The notes below the pieces were generated by a model that worked only from the letters and a program-made list of their open reading frames with translations, did no database searches and was not told the origin of the DNA. Positions 44,980-54,270 of a stretch of DNA of 64,000 nt are shown one piece after another; the first letter of the stretch is position 1; every line of letters starts with the position of its first letter. Position numbers and translations under genes: made by a program. The DNA lies in NCBI GenBank assembly GCA_937996625.1, contig CALKVA010000008.1, forward strand, positions 45,721 through 109,720, read 5' to 3'. This DNA is from UBA5951 sp009936885 (GTDB lineage: Bacteria; Pseudomonadota; Alphaproteobacteria; Puniceispirillales; Puniceispirillaceae).

Positions 44980-45789
44980 TTATGCCTTTAGCAGTGACAA
45001 CGCGTTTGCATGAAGCTCAGCTGTTGAGGCGGCAAGTATCTCGCCCGCATTCTGTGTTTTAATAGGCTGACCAGACCAGTCTGTTACAACAGCACCAGAT
45101 GCAAGCAAGATAGGCACTAACGCCATCATATCATAAGGGGCAAGCTTGTGTTCCATTACAATATCAATATGACCAGAAGCAAGTAACGCATAATTATGGC
45201 AATCACCCCCAAAATAGGTATCCTTACATTTTTCTGAAATTATTTGGAACTTTTCAAATCCTAATTCCGTAAATGCCGCTGGAGAAGAAGTTGCTATTAA
45301 AGCTTCTGATAATTCTTTTTTCTTAGATGCCGATATTAAAGTGCCGTTTAATGTGGCGGAAGAATATTTCAGGCTCTCATCAAAATAGCCGATATACATC
45401 TCATCCAAGCATGGCATATCCATTAACCCCAGCAATGGAAAACCCTTATCACAAAAAGCAACCAGTGTTCCAAAAAGAGGCTTGCCTGCTATAAATGCTC
45501 TGGTACCATCAATTGGGTCAATACACCAACCGGTGCCGCTACCAAGACTACCTCCATATTCTTCGCCAAAAATAGCATGAGTAGGAAATTCTGTTTCTAG
45601 TATTTTTCTTAATTTCTTCTCAATTAACTTATCCGCAATCGTAACAGGCGAATCATCTGATTTGGTATCAAATTTATCTATCCTGCGAAAATATTGTTTG
45701 GCAATTGGTCTTGTTAATGCAGGAACGCCCGCCAGAAATTCTGCTAGCTTGGGTATGTTTAAATCAGTTTGATTAAGTGGGCGTGTGAT
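44980..45789 (-). CDS. hisN: inositol monophosphatase family, histidinol-phosphatase-like; start unresolved
   Basis: The frame reads through all family motifs: GEEYGGS, WCIDPIDGTRAFIAGKPLFG (metal-binding DPxDGT motif, HisN-like in the GKPLFG part) and HKLAPYDMMALVPILLASGA (second metal site). It is open from the codon after a TAA at 45790-45792 to the stop at 44980. It contains no ATG, GTG or TTG until a TTG at 45435, which would remove the catalytic motifs. A GTG at 45802 lies one frame off; deleting one C from the CCC run at 45779-45781 would link it. So this is an AUC/AUA start, a +1 shift, a recent frameshift, or an assembly error. HisN removes phosphate from histidinol phosphate. Confidence 0.78.
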   Translation of the reverse strand: MTRPLNQTDLNIPKLAEFLAGVPALTRPIAKQYFRRIDKFDTKSDDSPVTIADKLIEKKLRKILETEFPTHAIFGEEYGGSLGSGTGWCIDPIDGTRAFIAGKPLFGTLVAFCDKGFPLLGLMDMPCLDEMYIGYFDESLKYSSATLNGTLISASKKKELSEALIATSSPAAFTELGFEKFQIISEKCKDTYFGGDCHNYALLASGHIDIVMEHKLAPYDMMALVPILLASGAVVTDWSGQPIKTQNAGEILAASTAELHANALSLLKA

Positions 45790-45825
45790 TTAATTCTTCC
45801 ACTTCTCTAAAACTAGAAATTGGTT

Positions 45826-46404
45826 TTATTGAATACTAACTTCTTGTGCATCAATCTGAGCTTGGGTAGGCAGTGCCACTGGTGTATCAGCAAGACTTCT
45901 AAGGTAGGCTATCATATTGGCTCTGTCAGATGGTTTTTTCAAACCCGCAAAGTTCATCTTGGTTCCCTTAATATAGGCCTTAGGTTTATATAAAAATGCA
46001 TTTAACGCATCATAATCCCAAGCGCCGCCCATGCCAACCAATGCATCAGAATAGTTAAACCCATCTTTCATTCCTTTGCTTGCATCTACAATATTCCACA
46101 GCATTGGGCCTGTCTTATTCTTTCCATCTGCATCAAATTCATGACAAGCGGTGCATTTTTTTGCAACCTTAATTCCAGCTTCAATATCTGCAGAAGCAAG
46201 CAGTGCCAAGATAGGCTCAGGGCCTTGATTAACAGGAGTGGTAGCTTGTCCGCTATCAGCAACTTGCTTTATTTCTACAGGATAAGCATTCTCATCTATC
46301 GCTTGATCAGGAACCAAAATTTCAGCAATTTTGCCACCGCCCATCGCCAAAAGACCTGCTAGCAAAAATCCAGCTAGAATTTTATTTGTCTTTAGATTAT
46401 CCAT
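45826..46404 (-). CDS. membrane-anchored c-type cytochrome (CycM-like)
   Basis: The 192-residue protein has an uncleaved-looking N-terminal anchor (residues 8-24), a proline/glutamine-rich linker, and a class I cytochrome c domain. CTACH at 84-88 binds haem, and KMNFAG supplies the axial methionine at M150. It is divergent from kdsB-pheA, an arrangement common in alphaproteobacteria for the electron carrier between bc1 complex and cytochrome oxidase. The hisN-like gene follows closely on the same strand. Confidence 0.9.
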   Translation of the reverse strand: MDNLKTNKILAGFLLAGLLAMGGGKIAEILVPDQAIDENAYPVEIKQVADSGQATTPVNQGPEPILALLASADIEAGIKVAKKCTACHEFDADGKNKTGPMLWNIVDASKGMKDGFNYSDALVGMGGAWDYDALNAFLYKPKAYIKGTKMNFAGLKKPSDRANMIAYLRSLADTPVALPTQAQIDAQEVSIQ

Positions 46405-46542
46405 GCAAATTCCCCAGTATCACGGTTATATTTTGTCGATTTCAACATACAGCAAAGGTTATTTAAATTAGCAAAGCAAATTTATTTCATATTTGACACT
46501 TTGTGATACCCTAAACCACCCTCTCTCTCAAGTCCTAGAGAG

Positions 46543-46571
46543 TTGACATTTGCTGAATTCTTTTGCCTGAT
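46543..46571 (+). promoter_or_regulatory. possible promoter for kdsB-pheA
   Basis: A perfect TTGACA at 46543-46548 lies 17 bases before CCTGAT at 46566-46571, a weak -10. It stands about 27 bases before the kdsB ATG. The -35 is convincing, the -10 is not. Confidence 0.35.
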
Positions 46572-46597
46572 GCACCGAATTATGAAAAAAAAACAAT

Positions 46598-47365
46598 ATG
46601 ACTGATAATAATACGATAATAACGGTAATTCCTGCTCGAATGGGATCTCTGCGTTTACCAAACAAACCCATGGCTGAGATCGCAGGAAAGCCCATGATTG
46701 TCCATGTCTGGAAACAAGCTGTAGCCGCGGGTTTGGGCCCTGTTTTGGTTGCGTGTGATAGTATTTCTATTGTCAATGCGATTCAGAATGAAGGCGGAAT
46801 TGCCCTTATGACTGATAGCGATTTACCATCTGGTACTGATAGAATTTATTCCGCTCTGTGTGAATTTGACCCAGATGAGACATATCGACGCGTTGTCAAT
46901 TTACAAGGTGATTTACCAGATATTCCGCCAAATTATCTTGCACTTTTGGCTAATATGTTAACTAAGCCAGAATTTGATTTATGCACATTAGTGGCGCCTT
47001 GCAAAGAACATGAAATAAATGCACCGCAAGTCGTAAAAGCTGTAATGAGCTGGAATGAAGATTTTCTTGAATCAGATTTTCCAACTGGTAGGGCACATTA
47101 TTTTAGCCGCGCTCCTATTCCGTTTGGCAGTGATATATTCTGGCACCATATTGGACTATATGGCTGGCAACGCGATGCATTAAAACAATTTGTTGAAACA
47201 GCCCCTTCTAATTTGGAAACAACAGAGAAGCTTGAGCAGTTGCGAGCGTTAGAGTTAGGAATGATAATTGGTGCTGGAAAAGTAAATGCGCCAGCAGCAG
47301 GAGTTGATACAGAGCAAGATTTGATAGAAGTTCGAAAAAAGCTTAACAGCAAACTTAATAAATGA
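46598..47365 (+). CDS. kdsB: 3-deoxy-manno-octulosonate cytidylyltransferase
   Basis: The 255-residue nucleotidyltransferase starts with VIPARMGSLRLPNKPMAEIA (CTP-binding loop and Arg/Lys residues of KdsB) and has NLQGDLPDIPP and GIYGY-like HHIGLYGWQRDAL. It activates KDO for lipid A inner-core synthesis, implying a Gram-negative envelope. It lies eight bases before pheA, the usual alphaproteobacterial pair. Confidence 0.93.
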   Translation: MTDNNTIITVIPARMGSLRLPNKPMAEIAGKPMIVHVWKQAVAAGLGPVLVACDSISIVNAIQNEGGIALMTDSDLPSGTDRIYSALCEFDPDETYRRVVNLQGDLPDIPPNYLALLANMLTKPEFDLCTLVAPCKEHEINAPQVVKAVMSWNEDFLESDFPTGRAHYFSRAPIPFGSDIFWHHIGLYGWQRDALKQFVETAPSNLETTEKLEQLRALELGMIIGAGKVNAPAAGVDTEQDLIEVRKKLNSKLNK

Positions 47366-47372
47366 GGATGTA

Positions 47373-48227
47373 ATGAGCACACAACATACAATAGCATTTC
47401 AAGGTGTTCCAGGGGCCTATTCCCATCTTTCCTGTCAGGCATTCTGCCCTGAATTGAAAGCAGTTGCTTATGAGAGTTTTTCTGGAATGTTAAGAGCCGT
47501 GCAAGTTGGCGAATGTGACGCCGCTATGGTGCCTGTTGAAAATTCAACTGCAGGGCGTGTTGCTGATATTCACCGATTGCTTCCTAATTCTGGGCTTCAT
47601 ATCGTTGCAGAGCATTTCCAACCTGTGAATCACCAGTTACTTGGCGTTAAAGGGGCTAAATTATCCGATATTAAAGAAGCACATAGTCATGAGCAGGGCC
47701 TTGCACAATGCCGCGAAAAACTAGAGATGCTTGGAATAACGCCTATTATTCATTCCGACACGGCAGGTGCTGCGCGTGATGTTGCAAAGTGGGGCGAGCT
47801 AACAAAAGCAGCTATCGCATCAAAGCTCGCATCCGATATTTATGGTCTTGAGGTTTTAATGGACGAGATAACAGATATGAGCGTCAATACGACGAGATTT
47901 TTGGTGATGAAAAAACAGATGCAGGTGCCCGACATCTCGTTGGGACCTGCGCATTGCACTTTTGTTTTCTCTCTTCGTTCGGTACCAGCAGCCTTATATA
48001 AAGCACTTGGCGGATTTGCTACTAATGGGATTAATTTAACAAAAATAGAATCTTACATGTCAGGCGACCAGATGCAGGCAGCACAATTTTACATTGATTG
48101 TGAAGGGCATATTGAGCAAAAAAATATGCAACATGCATTAGAAGAGCTAAAATTCTATTGCCTACCTGATGCGGTGCACATTCTTGGCTGTTATCCGTCT
48201 AGCCCTCATAGACATAAAACTAAATAG
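47373..48227 (+). CDS. pheA: prephenate dehydratase
   Basis: The 284-residue monofunctional enzyme has the PDT domain (FQGVPGAYSHLS, VPVENSTAGRVADI, and the TRF motif in NTTRFLVM) and a C-terminal ACT domain (VPAALYKALGGFATNGINLT, KIESYMSG) for phenylalanine feedback. It converts prephenate to phenylpyruvate. GAGGATG precedes the ATG. Coupled with kdsB. Confidence 0.95.
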   Translation: MSTQHTIAFQGVPGAYSHLSCQAFCPELKAVAYESFSGMLRAVQVGECDAAMVPVENSTAGRVADIHRLLPNSGLHIVAEHFQPVNHQLLGVKGAKLSDIKEAHSHEQGLAQCREKLEMLGITPIIHSDTAGAARDVAKWGELTKAAIASKLASDIYGLEVLMDEITDMSVNTTRFLVMKKQMQVPDISLGPAHCTFVFSLRSVPAALYKALGGFATNGINLTKIESYMSGDQMQAAQFYIDCEGHIEQKNMQHALEELKFYCLPDAVHILGCYPSSPHRHKTK

Positions 48228-48312
48228 GTCTGAAACTAAATAGAAATTAGTTTTTGTGCTATTCTAAAAAGACTTGTTTGTTGTAATGCGATGTTCCATA
48301 TTCTGCTATGAA

Positions 48313-48401
48313 GGGTTGGATGGACGGTTTGCTCTGCTCACCAGGTCAGGTCCGAAAGGAAGCAGCCAGCGTAGTTCTTAACTGGGTCGTCCAGCTCTTC
48401 G
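48313..48401 (+). ncRNA. ffs: signal recognition particle RNA (4.5S type)
   Basis: The region contains the universally conserved SRP domain IV: CAGGTCAGGTCCGAAAGGAA followed by GCAGCC, with the GGAA-type tetraloop and symmetric internal loop. The 5' GGATGGACG and 3' CGTCCAGC ends pair to close the hairpin. It sits between pheA and dnaX, a common alphaproteobacterial place. Exact ends are estimated to within a few bases. Confidence 0.93.
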
Positions 48402-48536
48402 CTTTATTGGCAGCAAGGTTGTTGAAACCAACTGATAACACCAAAGGGTACCTTAATCGCTTGCACAGGTTTAAAAAGTGAGCGCTAGATAATTAATTAT
48501 TATTTTCAGAGTTACTGTTACTAAGAGTGAACGTTT

Positions 48537-50456
48537 ATGGAAAACAAAAACGCTACCCCATATAAAGTGTTAGCGCGGAAATATCGTCCAGATAACTTTG
48601 ATTCGCTCATAGGACAGGATGCATTAGTTTGCACCCTTACCAACGCAATTGCTTTAAACAGGCTTGCCCATGCATTTATTCTAACTGGGGTGCGGGGCGT
48701 TGGAAAAACATCAACTGCTAGAATATTGGCAAAAGGATTAAACTGTATTGGCCTTGACGGCAATTCAGATGCAACCATGCACCCTTGTAATCAGTGTGAG
48801 CCTTGTAAGTCGATCCAATTAGGTCAACATGTTGATATTTTGGAAATGGATGCGGCCTCGCATACAGGCGTGGATGATATTCGTGAAATTATAGATGGGA
48901 GTGTGTATCGCCCTGTTTCCGCACGCTATAAAATCTATATTATTGACGAAGTGCATATGCTTTCAAAAAATGCTTTCAACGCTTTATTAAAAACACTTGA
49001 AGAACCCCCAGAAGCCGTTAAATTCATTTTTGCGACAACTGAAATTCGCAAAGTGCCGGTTACTATTTTATCACGCTGTCAACGCTTTGATTTAAGGCGA
49101 GTTCCGTTAGATTTACTTATTACCCATTTATCCAAAATTGCTGCGGCAGAGAAAATAAATACAGAGCCAGAGGCAATTCGTCTCCTTGCCTATGCAGCAG
49201 GCGGCTCTGTTCGGGATTCTTTATCATTGCTTGACCAAGCATCAGCCTTGGGATCAAATGATATCAAGCTATCTGTTGTTGAAAATATGCTTGGTCATGC
49301 CAATGCAGATGGGTTGCTGGATTTACTACAATCTTGTCTAGATGGTGATATTCAGACAGCCTTAACAAGCTTAAAAAATGCCGTTGATTCAGGAGCTGAG
49401 CCAGAGCAAATCATATCTGACTTGATGGATTTTATACATCAGGCTTCGCTTATTGCAAGCAACTCACTGATAGAAGAAATAAGCGAGTCTTCAAAAGAAA
49501 AGCTAGTGCTTCTAGCAAAATTCGGCATCCCTCGATTAGCAAGATGCTGGCAAATATTGCTAAAAGGTCATCAAGAAATCAAAGCCGCTCCAAGGCCAGA
49601 GGCCAGTGCGCAAATGCTCATTATCAGGCTTTCCTATACATCAGCTATGCCAACGCCATCTGAAATTCTAAACAAACTTCCAGACGCGCCATCACCGATA
49701 GATGATAGCCCAAAGCCAAATAATTCACATAATTCACAACCAAATACGCCAAATAATTTGCAACAAAATAATTCAGAGACAGATAATCTACCAGGCACAA
49801 CCTCAGGGCCTGACGATTTGGCTGTAAATAATGGTGCTACTATAACAGCATTAACTCACGATATGAGTGCTGAGCACCCCTCAGATATGACAGCGCCTAT
49901 TGCAACATCACCCATAATTGCTCCTGATACTCTCTCTAATGCTAATAGCCAGACGCGTAGCTCGTCATTTGAAAACTTGCGAGATATTGCTGAATATTGC
50001 GAACAAGAAGGGGCTCTTATTCTCGCCTCAGACATACGCAATCATGTTGAGCTGGTTCATCTAGAAGCCTGTCATCTAGAAATCCATTTAGTGAAAGATG
50101 CCTCAAAAGACCTTGCTGGTAAAATTGCACAATTTCTTAATTCCCGCACAAACCAGAGATGGATGGTCTCCGTTAGTGATAAGAGCAGCTCGCTGACACT
50201 TCAGAAAACGGACGAGATAGCCAAACAAGAGAAGCTATCTATGGCGGCTGAACATCCTATAGCAAAAAAGGTGCTAGAAATATTCCCAGGCGCTGCAGTA
50301 ACAGACGTAATCACACCTATTGAGAATGAGATGCCATCATCTTCAACGCTATTAGCTGAAACTGATTTGATAGAGAATCCAGAGCCAGATATTTTTCCAG
50401 AGCATTCAGATAAACCCAAACTTTCAGACAAAAAGGAGAAAATGTATGATGCGTAA
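48537..50456 (+). CDS. dnaX: DNA polymerase III subunit tau/gamma
   Basis: The 639-residue clamp-loader subunit has AAA+ motifs: Walker A GVRGVGKTST near residues 50-59, a four-cysteine zinc knuckle (CIGL...CNQCEPC), Walker B IYIIDEVHMLS, sensor 1 IFATTEIRKVP and the SRC arginine finger in LSRCQRF. Domain III follows, then an Asn/Ser/Pro-rich linker (about 385-470) and a C-terminal domain. Its end overlaps the ybaB start by 11 bases, forming the dnaX-ybaB-recR operon. Confidence 0.95.
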   Translation: MENKNATPYKVLARKYRPDNFDSLIGQDALVCTLTNAIALNRLAHAFILTGVRGVGKTSTARILAKGLNCIGLDGNSDATMHPCNQCEPCKSIQLGQHVDILEMDAASHTGVDDIREIIDGSVYRPVSARYKIYIIDEVHMLSKNAFNALLKTLEEPPEAVKFIFATTEIRKVPVTILSRCQRFDLRRVPLDLLITHLSKIAAAEKINTEPEAIRLLAYAAGGSVRDSLSLLDQASALGSNDIKLSVVENMLGHANADGLLDLLQSCLDGDIQTALTSLKNAVDSGAEPEQIISDLMDFIHQASLIASNSLIEEISESSKEKLVLLAKFGIPRLARCWQILLKGHQEIKAAPRPEASAQMLIIRLSYTSAMPTPSEILNKLPDAPSPIDDSPKPNNSHNSQPNTPNNLQQNNSETDNLPGTTSGPDDLAVNNGATITALTHDMSAEHPSDMTAPIATSPIIAPDTLSNANSQTRSSSFENLRDIAEYCEQEGALILASDIRNHVELVHLEACHLEIHLVKDASKDLAGKIAQFLNSRTNQRWMVSVSDKSSSLTLQKTDEIAKQEKLSMAAEHPIAKKVLEIFPGAAVTDVITPIENEMPSSSTLLAETDLIENPEPDIFPEHSDKPKLSDKKEKMYDA

Positions 50457-50772
50457 TCTGGGCGGAATGATGAAGAAAGTTCAAGAAATGCAATCCCAGA
50501 TGGAAGCGATGCAAACAGAAATGGCAAGCCGTCATTTCTCTGCTACATCTGGCGGCGGAGCTGTATCTGTTACGGTTACGGGTAAGGGCAGAGTTGTATC
50601 TGTTTCAATAACACAGGATATTGTTGATCCAAAAGATATTGAAACATTAGAAGACTTAATTCAGCTTGCGGTGAATAATGCTAAAGATGAGGCAGATAAA
50701 GCATTAGCTCAAGAAATGAGCAAGCTTACAGGGGGCCTGCCTCTGCCCTCAGGCATGAAGCTTCCATTTTAA
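50446..50772 (+). CDS. YbaB/EbfC family nucleoid-associated protein
   Basis: The 108-residue protein has the EbfC fold: an N-terminal helix rich in Met and Gln (MMKKVQEMQSQMEAMQTEMA), GGGAVSVTVTGKGRVVSVSI as the central beta sheet and a long C-terminal helix. The dimer binds DNA. AAGGAG precedes the ATG. It is embedded between dnaX and recR, overlapping dnaX. Confidence 0.93.
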   Translation: MMRNLGGMMKKVQEMQSQMEAMQTEMASRHFSATSGGGAVSVTVTGKGRVVSVSITQDIVDPKDIETLEDLIQLAVNNAKDEADKALAQEMSKLTGGLPLPSGMKLPF

Positions 50773-50773
50773 T

Positions 50774-51382
50774 ATGCCTGATGACAGCCTTAAAAATCTA
50801 ATTAAAAGGCTTGGAAAATTGCCAGGCTTAGGGCCTCGGTCTGCACAGAGAGCTGCGCTTGCGCTTATTAAAAATAAAGAGCGTGATATGCTTCCTCTGG
50901 CCAGAGCGCTTTATGATGTTGCCCATTATTATAAACCCTGTGTGCAATGCAATAATCTAACAGAATTAGACAAATGTTTGATCTGTAACGACCCACGTAG
51001 AGAAGAAAACCGATTATGTGTTGTTGAAGATGTATCTGATTTATGGGCAATGGAAAGAGCTGGTGTTTTTCAGGGCAAATATTTCGTTTTAGGCGGTAAT
51101 TTAAATATCATGGATGGACGAGGTCCAACTGAGCTTGGAATAGAAAAACTTGTAAGCTATGTTACATCGATATCTGCTTTGCACAATGCTTGCGAGATAA
51201 TTCTTGCAACTTCTGCGACTGTCGAGGGCCAGACAACAGCGCATTACATTGCAGAAAGACTTGAAGGGCTCTCAGTTTCGCTTTCAAGACTTGCTCATGG
51301 TGTTCCTGTTGGGGGGGAGTTGAACTACCTAGATGATGGCACCCTTGCCCTTGCGATGAAAGCTAGAACACCTGTAGGATAA
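50774..51382 (+). CDS. recR: recombination mediator protein RecR
   Basis: The 202-residue protein has the N-terminal helix-hairpin-helix (GKLPGLGPRSAQRAALALIK), a four-cysteine zinc finger (CVQCNNLTELDKCLIC), and the Toprim domain starting at LCVVEDVSDLWAMER. It helps load RecA at gaps together with RecFO. It begins one base after the ybaB stop. Confidence 0.96.
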   Translation: MPDDSLKNLIKRLGKLPGLGPRSAQRAALALIKNKERDMLPLARALYDVAHYYKPCVQCNNLTELDKCLICNDPRREENRLCVVEDVSDLWAMERAGVFQGKYFVLGGNLNIMDGRGPTELGIEKLVSYVTSISALHNACEIILATSATVEGQTTAHYIAERLEGLSVSLSRLAHGVPVGGELNYLDDGTLALAMKARTPVG

Positions 51383-51397
51383 GGGCTTTTAAATCGT

Positions 51398-52531
51398 TTA
51401 AGAAGAAGTATCTGTTGCCTGCGATAATGTGGGCGCTGGTTTCACTTCGGTTTCAATCACAGATATATCCTCATCATCAGATACGTCTAATTCTGTTATT
51501 TTATGGCTTCTTTTTGTTATTCGTGTCGTAGATGTCTGAATTTCCGTGATATCTTTTTGGGCCTGCGAGAAGTGCCTATTTAAATTATCCACACGGGTAT
51601 CTAGTCTAGATACATCTTCCAGTAGTTTAAGCATTTCTGCCTGAATAATAGCGGTTTGCTCCCGCATTCTTGCATCACGCAATACAGCCCTTACGGTATT
51701 AAGCGTTGCCATCATCGTAGTGGGTGAGACAATCCAAACCCTTGCCTTGTAGGAGGCCTCGATTACATCTGGCATATTGGAATGCAGTTCAGCATAGACC
51801 GCTTCTGAGGGCAGAAATAAACAGGCAGATTCAGCTGTTGTTCCTGCAACAATATATTTTTCCTGAATATCTTTCACATGTCCCATAACTGCAATAGCAA
51901 GCTGTTTTCTAGCAGCTTGTTGTTCGGCTTTTGTTTCAGAGTTCTGCAAACTGTGCCATGCTTCAAGAGGAAATTTTGAATCTATGACAATATCGCCAGG
52001 CGGATTTGGCAGTTTTAAAACACAATCTGCCCGCTTTTGATTCGGAAGTGTAACTTGAAAAGCATATGCATTGGGCGGCAGAACCGTTTTAATCAGATTT
52101 TCTAACTGCACTTCTCCGAATGCGCCACGCTCTGTTTTATTTGCAAGGATATTATGAAGCTGTGTAACTTGACCTGTTAGCTCTGATATCTGGTTGTTCG
52201 CTTTATCTATTACTGCCAATCTCTCTGATAATTTAGTAAGATTATCATGTGTAGATTGTGTCTGTTGCTGAAGTGACTGACCAAGTTGTTGGCGAAACCC
52301 AGATAGCGTTTGCTCCATTCTAGAAGACTGATCTGATAGCTGACCTGCAAGGGTTTGTTGCTGCTGGTTTGAAGCTTGTACAATTTGCGATAGCTGACCT
52401 CTTAGTTCTGCCAGCGATTCTGACTGCATAGCAGACGCATTCTTTCTGAGCGAAATAAATATCAACACGAGAATTAGACAAATCGCTGCCACCAAAAGAA
52501 TGCTAAGATTTAGATTAGAAAGAGGTATCAT
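51398..52531 (-). CDS. rmuC: DNA recombination protein RmuC family
   Basis: The 377-residue protein has an N-terminal membrane anchor (residues 8-27), a long coiled coil rich in Gln and Leu (about 40-130), and the RmuC nuclease-like core: ERGAFGEVQLENLI, IDSKFPLEAW and the SEAVYAELHSNMPD region. It limits inverted-repeat recombination in E. coli. Convergent with recR, with 15 bases between stops. Confidence 0.92.
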   Translation of the reverse strand: MIPLSNLNLSILLVAAICLILVLIFISLRKNASAMQSESLAELRGQLSQIVQASNQQQQTLAGQLSDQSSRMEQTLSGFRQQLGQSLQQQTQSTHDNLTKLSERLAVIDKANNQISELTGQVTQLHNILANKTERGAFGEVQLENLIKTVLPPNAYAFQVTLPNQKRADCVLKLPNPPGDIVIDSKFPLEAWHSLQNSETKAEQQAARKQLAIAVMGHVKDIQEKYIVAGTTAESACLFLPSEAVYAELHSNMPDVIEASYKARVWIVSPTTMMATLNTVRAVLRDARMREQTAIIQAEMLKLLEDVSRLDTRVDNLNRHFSQAQKDITEIQTSTTRITKRSHKITELDVSDDEDISVIETEVKPAPTLSQATDTSS

Positions 52532-52787
52532 TTTCCCTGTTTTTTTCTTGGCTTATCTCTTGGTTTATATTTTGAATATTAATCAAGCTTGCTTGACCTT
52601 TATTATACCGCTAGCTATGTAACACCAAATACTAGCTGGCAGGTAAAAAGCGCTTTATATAGTATCAGATGGAATTTATATATAACACAAGCAGGGCTGC
52701 GAGCCATTAGAAATCAGAAACTATAATAGCATTAGAGCTTTTTAAGATTTCCAACTAAAGAAATTGGCTAAAAATTAGAGGATATAA

Positions 52788-53297
52788 ATGGCCATTAAAC
52801 CAATTCAGATTGTCCCAGATCCAGTGCTACGCAAAATAGCAGAGCCAGTTGAGATAATCACTGATGAGACCAAACAGATGCTGGATGATATGGCGCAAAC
52901 AATGTATGATGCGCCTGGAATTGGTCTTGCTGGGCCTCAAATTGGCGCGCTAAAACGTCTGATTGTGATGGATTGTAGCAGGGATGATGAGGCCGATGAG
53001 CTGTGGCAGATGATAAATCCAGAAATAACTCACTTTTCAGAAGAAACTGCTCTTCTAGAAGAAGGGTGCCTTTCTATTCCAGGTCATAATGCTGAAGTTA
53101 CAAGACCAGCATGGGTAGAATTACGCTTTTTAGATATCAAGGGAGAGGAACAGCAGATAAAAGCTGAAGGCTTGCTTGCCGCTTGTGTCCAGCACGAAAT
53201 TGACCATCTTAACGGTGTCTTGTTTATTGATCATATATCAAAGTTAAAACGCAATATAATTTGGCGAAAAGTGCTCAAAGAGTCTCGCCAATCATAG
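52788..53297 (+). CDS. def: peptide deformylase
   Basis: The 169-residue metalloenzyme has all three motifs: GIGLAGPQIG (GxGLAAPQ, Gly-Pro variant), EEGCLSIPG with the metal-binding Cys, and QHEIDHLNGVLFID with the HExxH metal site. It removes the formyl group from nascent proteins and leads the def-fmt-truA operon. Confidence 0.97.
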   Translation: MAIKPIQIVPDPVLRKIAEPVEIITDETKQMLDDMAQTMYDAPGIGLAGPQIGALKRLIVMDCSRDDEADELWQMINPEITHFSEETALLEEGCLSIPGHNAEVTRPAWVELRFLDIKGEEQQIKAEGLLAACVQHEIDHLNGVLFIDHISKLKRNIIWRKVLKESRQS

Positions 53298-53320
53298 TAT
53301 TTGAAAATCGGTAGTGCTTT

Positions 53321-54268
53321 ATGCGTATAATATTTATGGGAAGCCCAGTTTTTGCTGTCAAAACTCTTGCAAAATTGAGGCGGCATCACACCATCCTTCG
53401 TGTTTATACACAGCCCCCACGCCCTGCAGGTCGAGGCATGAAAGAAACACCAACTGCCGTTTCTGAATATGCAAAAAAACATAATATTGAGTGCTTATCA
53501 CCGCCATCTCTCAAGCCAGTAAATGAAATAGAAACCTTAAAACAAGCTAATGCAGATATATTCGTTGTTGTGGCTTATGGGCTCATATTATCGCAAGCAG
53601 TTTTAGATATACCGCAGTTTGGGTGCATAAATGGACACGCATCTCTGCTACCGCGATGGCGAGGCGCTGCCCCTATTCAACGTGCGATCGAAGCTGGTGA
53701 TAGGCAAACTGGGATAACTGCGATGCAAATGGTGTGCGGTCTTGATACCGGTCCGATGTTAAATCAGCTTTCAACAGAAATTGCCCCAGATGAGACCTCT
53801 AAAACACTACATGACAGGCTAGCTGATTTAACAGCAGACTGCTTGCTTGAAACCCTTAATCTAATCGAAAAAAACACCCTATCGCCTATCATTCAGCCAG
53901 AGCAAGGGGTCTGCTACGCACATAAGATCTCTAAATCAGAAACAAGGCTAGATTTACGGCAATCGCTGGAAATGCTAGAGCGAAAGATTAGAGCTTTTAG
54001 TCCTGTTCCTGCTTGCTGGCTAGAATTAGCCGATGGAAGTCGCCTAAAAATTCTGAAAGCATCCTTAACTGACAAACTCTCAGAGCTTCCCATCGGATCT
54101 GCTATTCTATCCGACGATAAAACTGATTCTGATTTTGGAATAGTGGTAGCGGACAAGAATATTTTGTTTATTAGCCAACTTCAACCTGCTGGCAAAAAAC
54201 CAATGACAGGAGCCGCCTATTTAAATGGCACTACTATTCGCAATGGCGATATAATCTGGAGTGTATAA
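53321..54268 (+). CDS. fmt: methionyl-tRNA formyltransferase
   Basis: The 315-residue enzyme has the formyltransferase core: VVVAYGLILSQAVLD, the active-site HASLLPRWRGAAPIQRAI and GITAMQM, plus the C-terminal OB-fold domain. Formylates initiator tRNA. The downstream truA starts two bases after its stop. Confidence 0.97.
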   Translation: MRIIFMGSPVFAVKTLAKLRRHHTILRVYTQPPRPAGRGMKETPTAVSEYAKKHNIECLSPPSLKPVNEIETLKQANADIFVVVAYGLILSQAVLDIPQFGCINGHASLLPRWRGAAPIQRAIEAGDRQTGITAMQMVCGLDTGPMLNQLSTEIAPDETSKTLHDRLADLTADCLLETLNLIEKNTLSPIIQPEQGVCYAHKISKSETRLDLRQSLEMLERKIRAFSPVPACWLELADGSRLKILKASLTDKLSELPIGSAILSDDKTDSDFGIVVADKNILFISQLQPAGKKPMTGAAYLNGTTIRNGDIIWSV

Positions 54269-54270
54269 TA

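Noticed and set aside
49373..49379. A AAA AAT heptamer in dnaX, in frame for -1 slippage, with TGA three codons later
   Set aside because: The truncated product of about 282 residues would end within domain III, far shorter than a functional gamma subunit, and AAT is a weak slippery codon. Probably chance.
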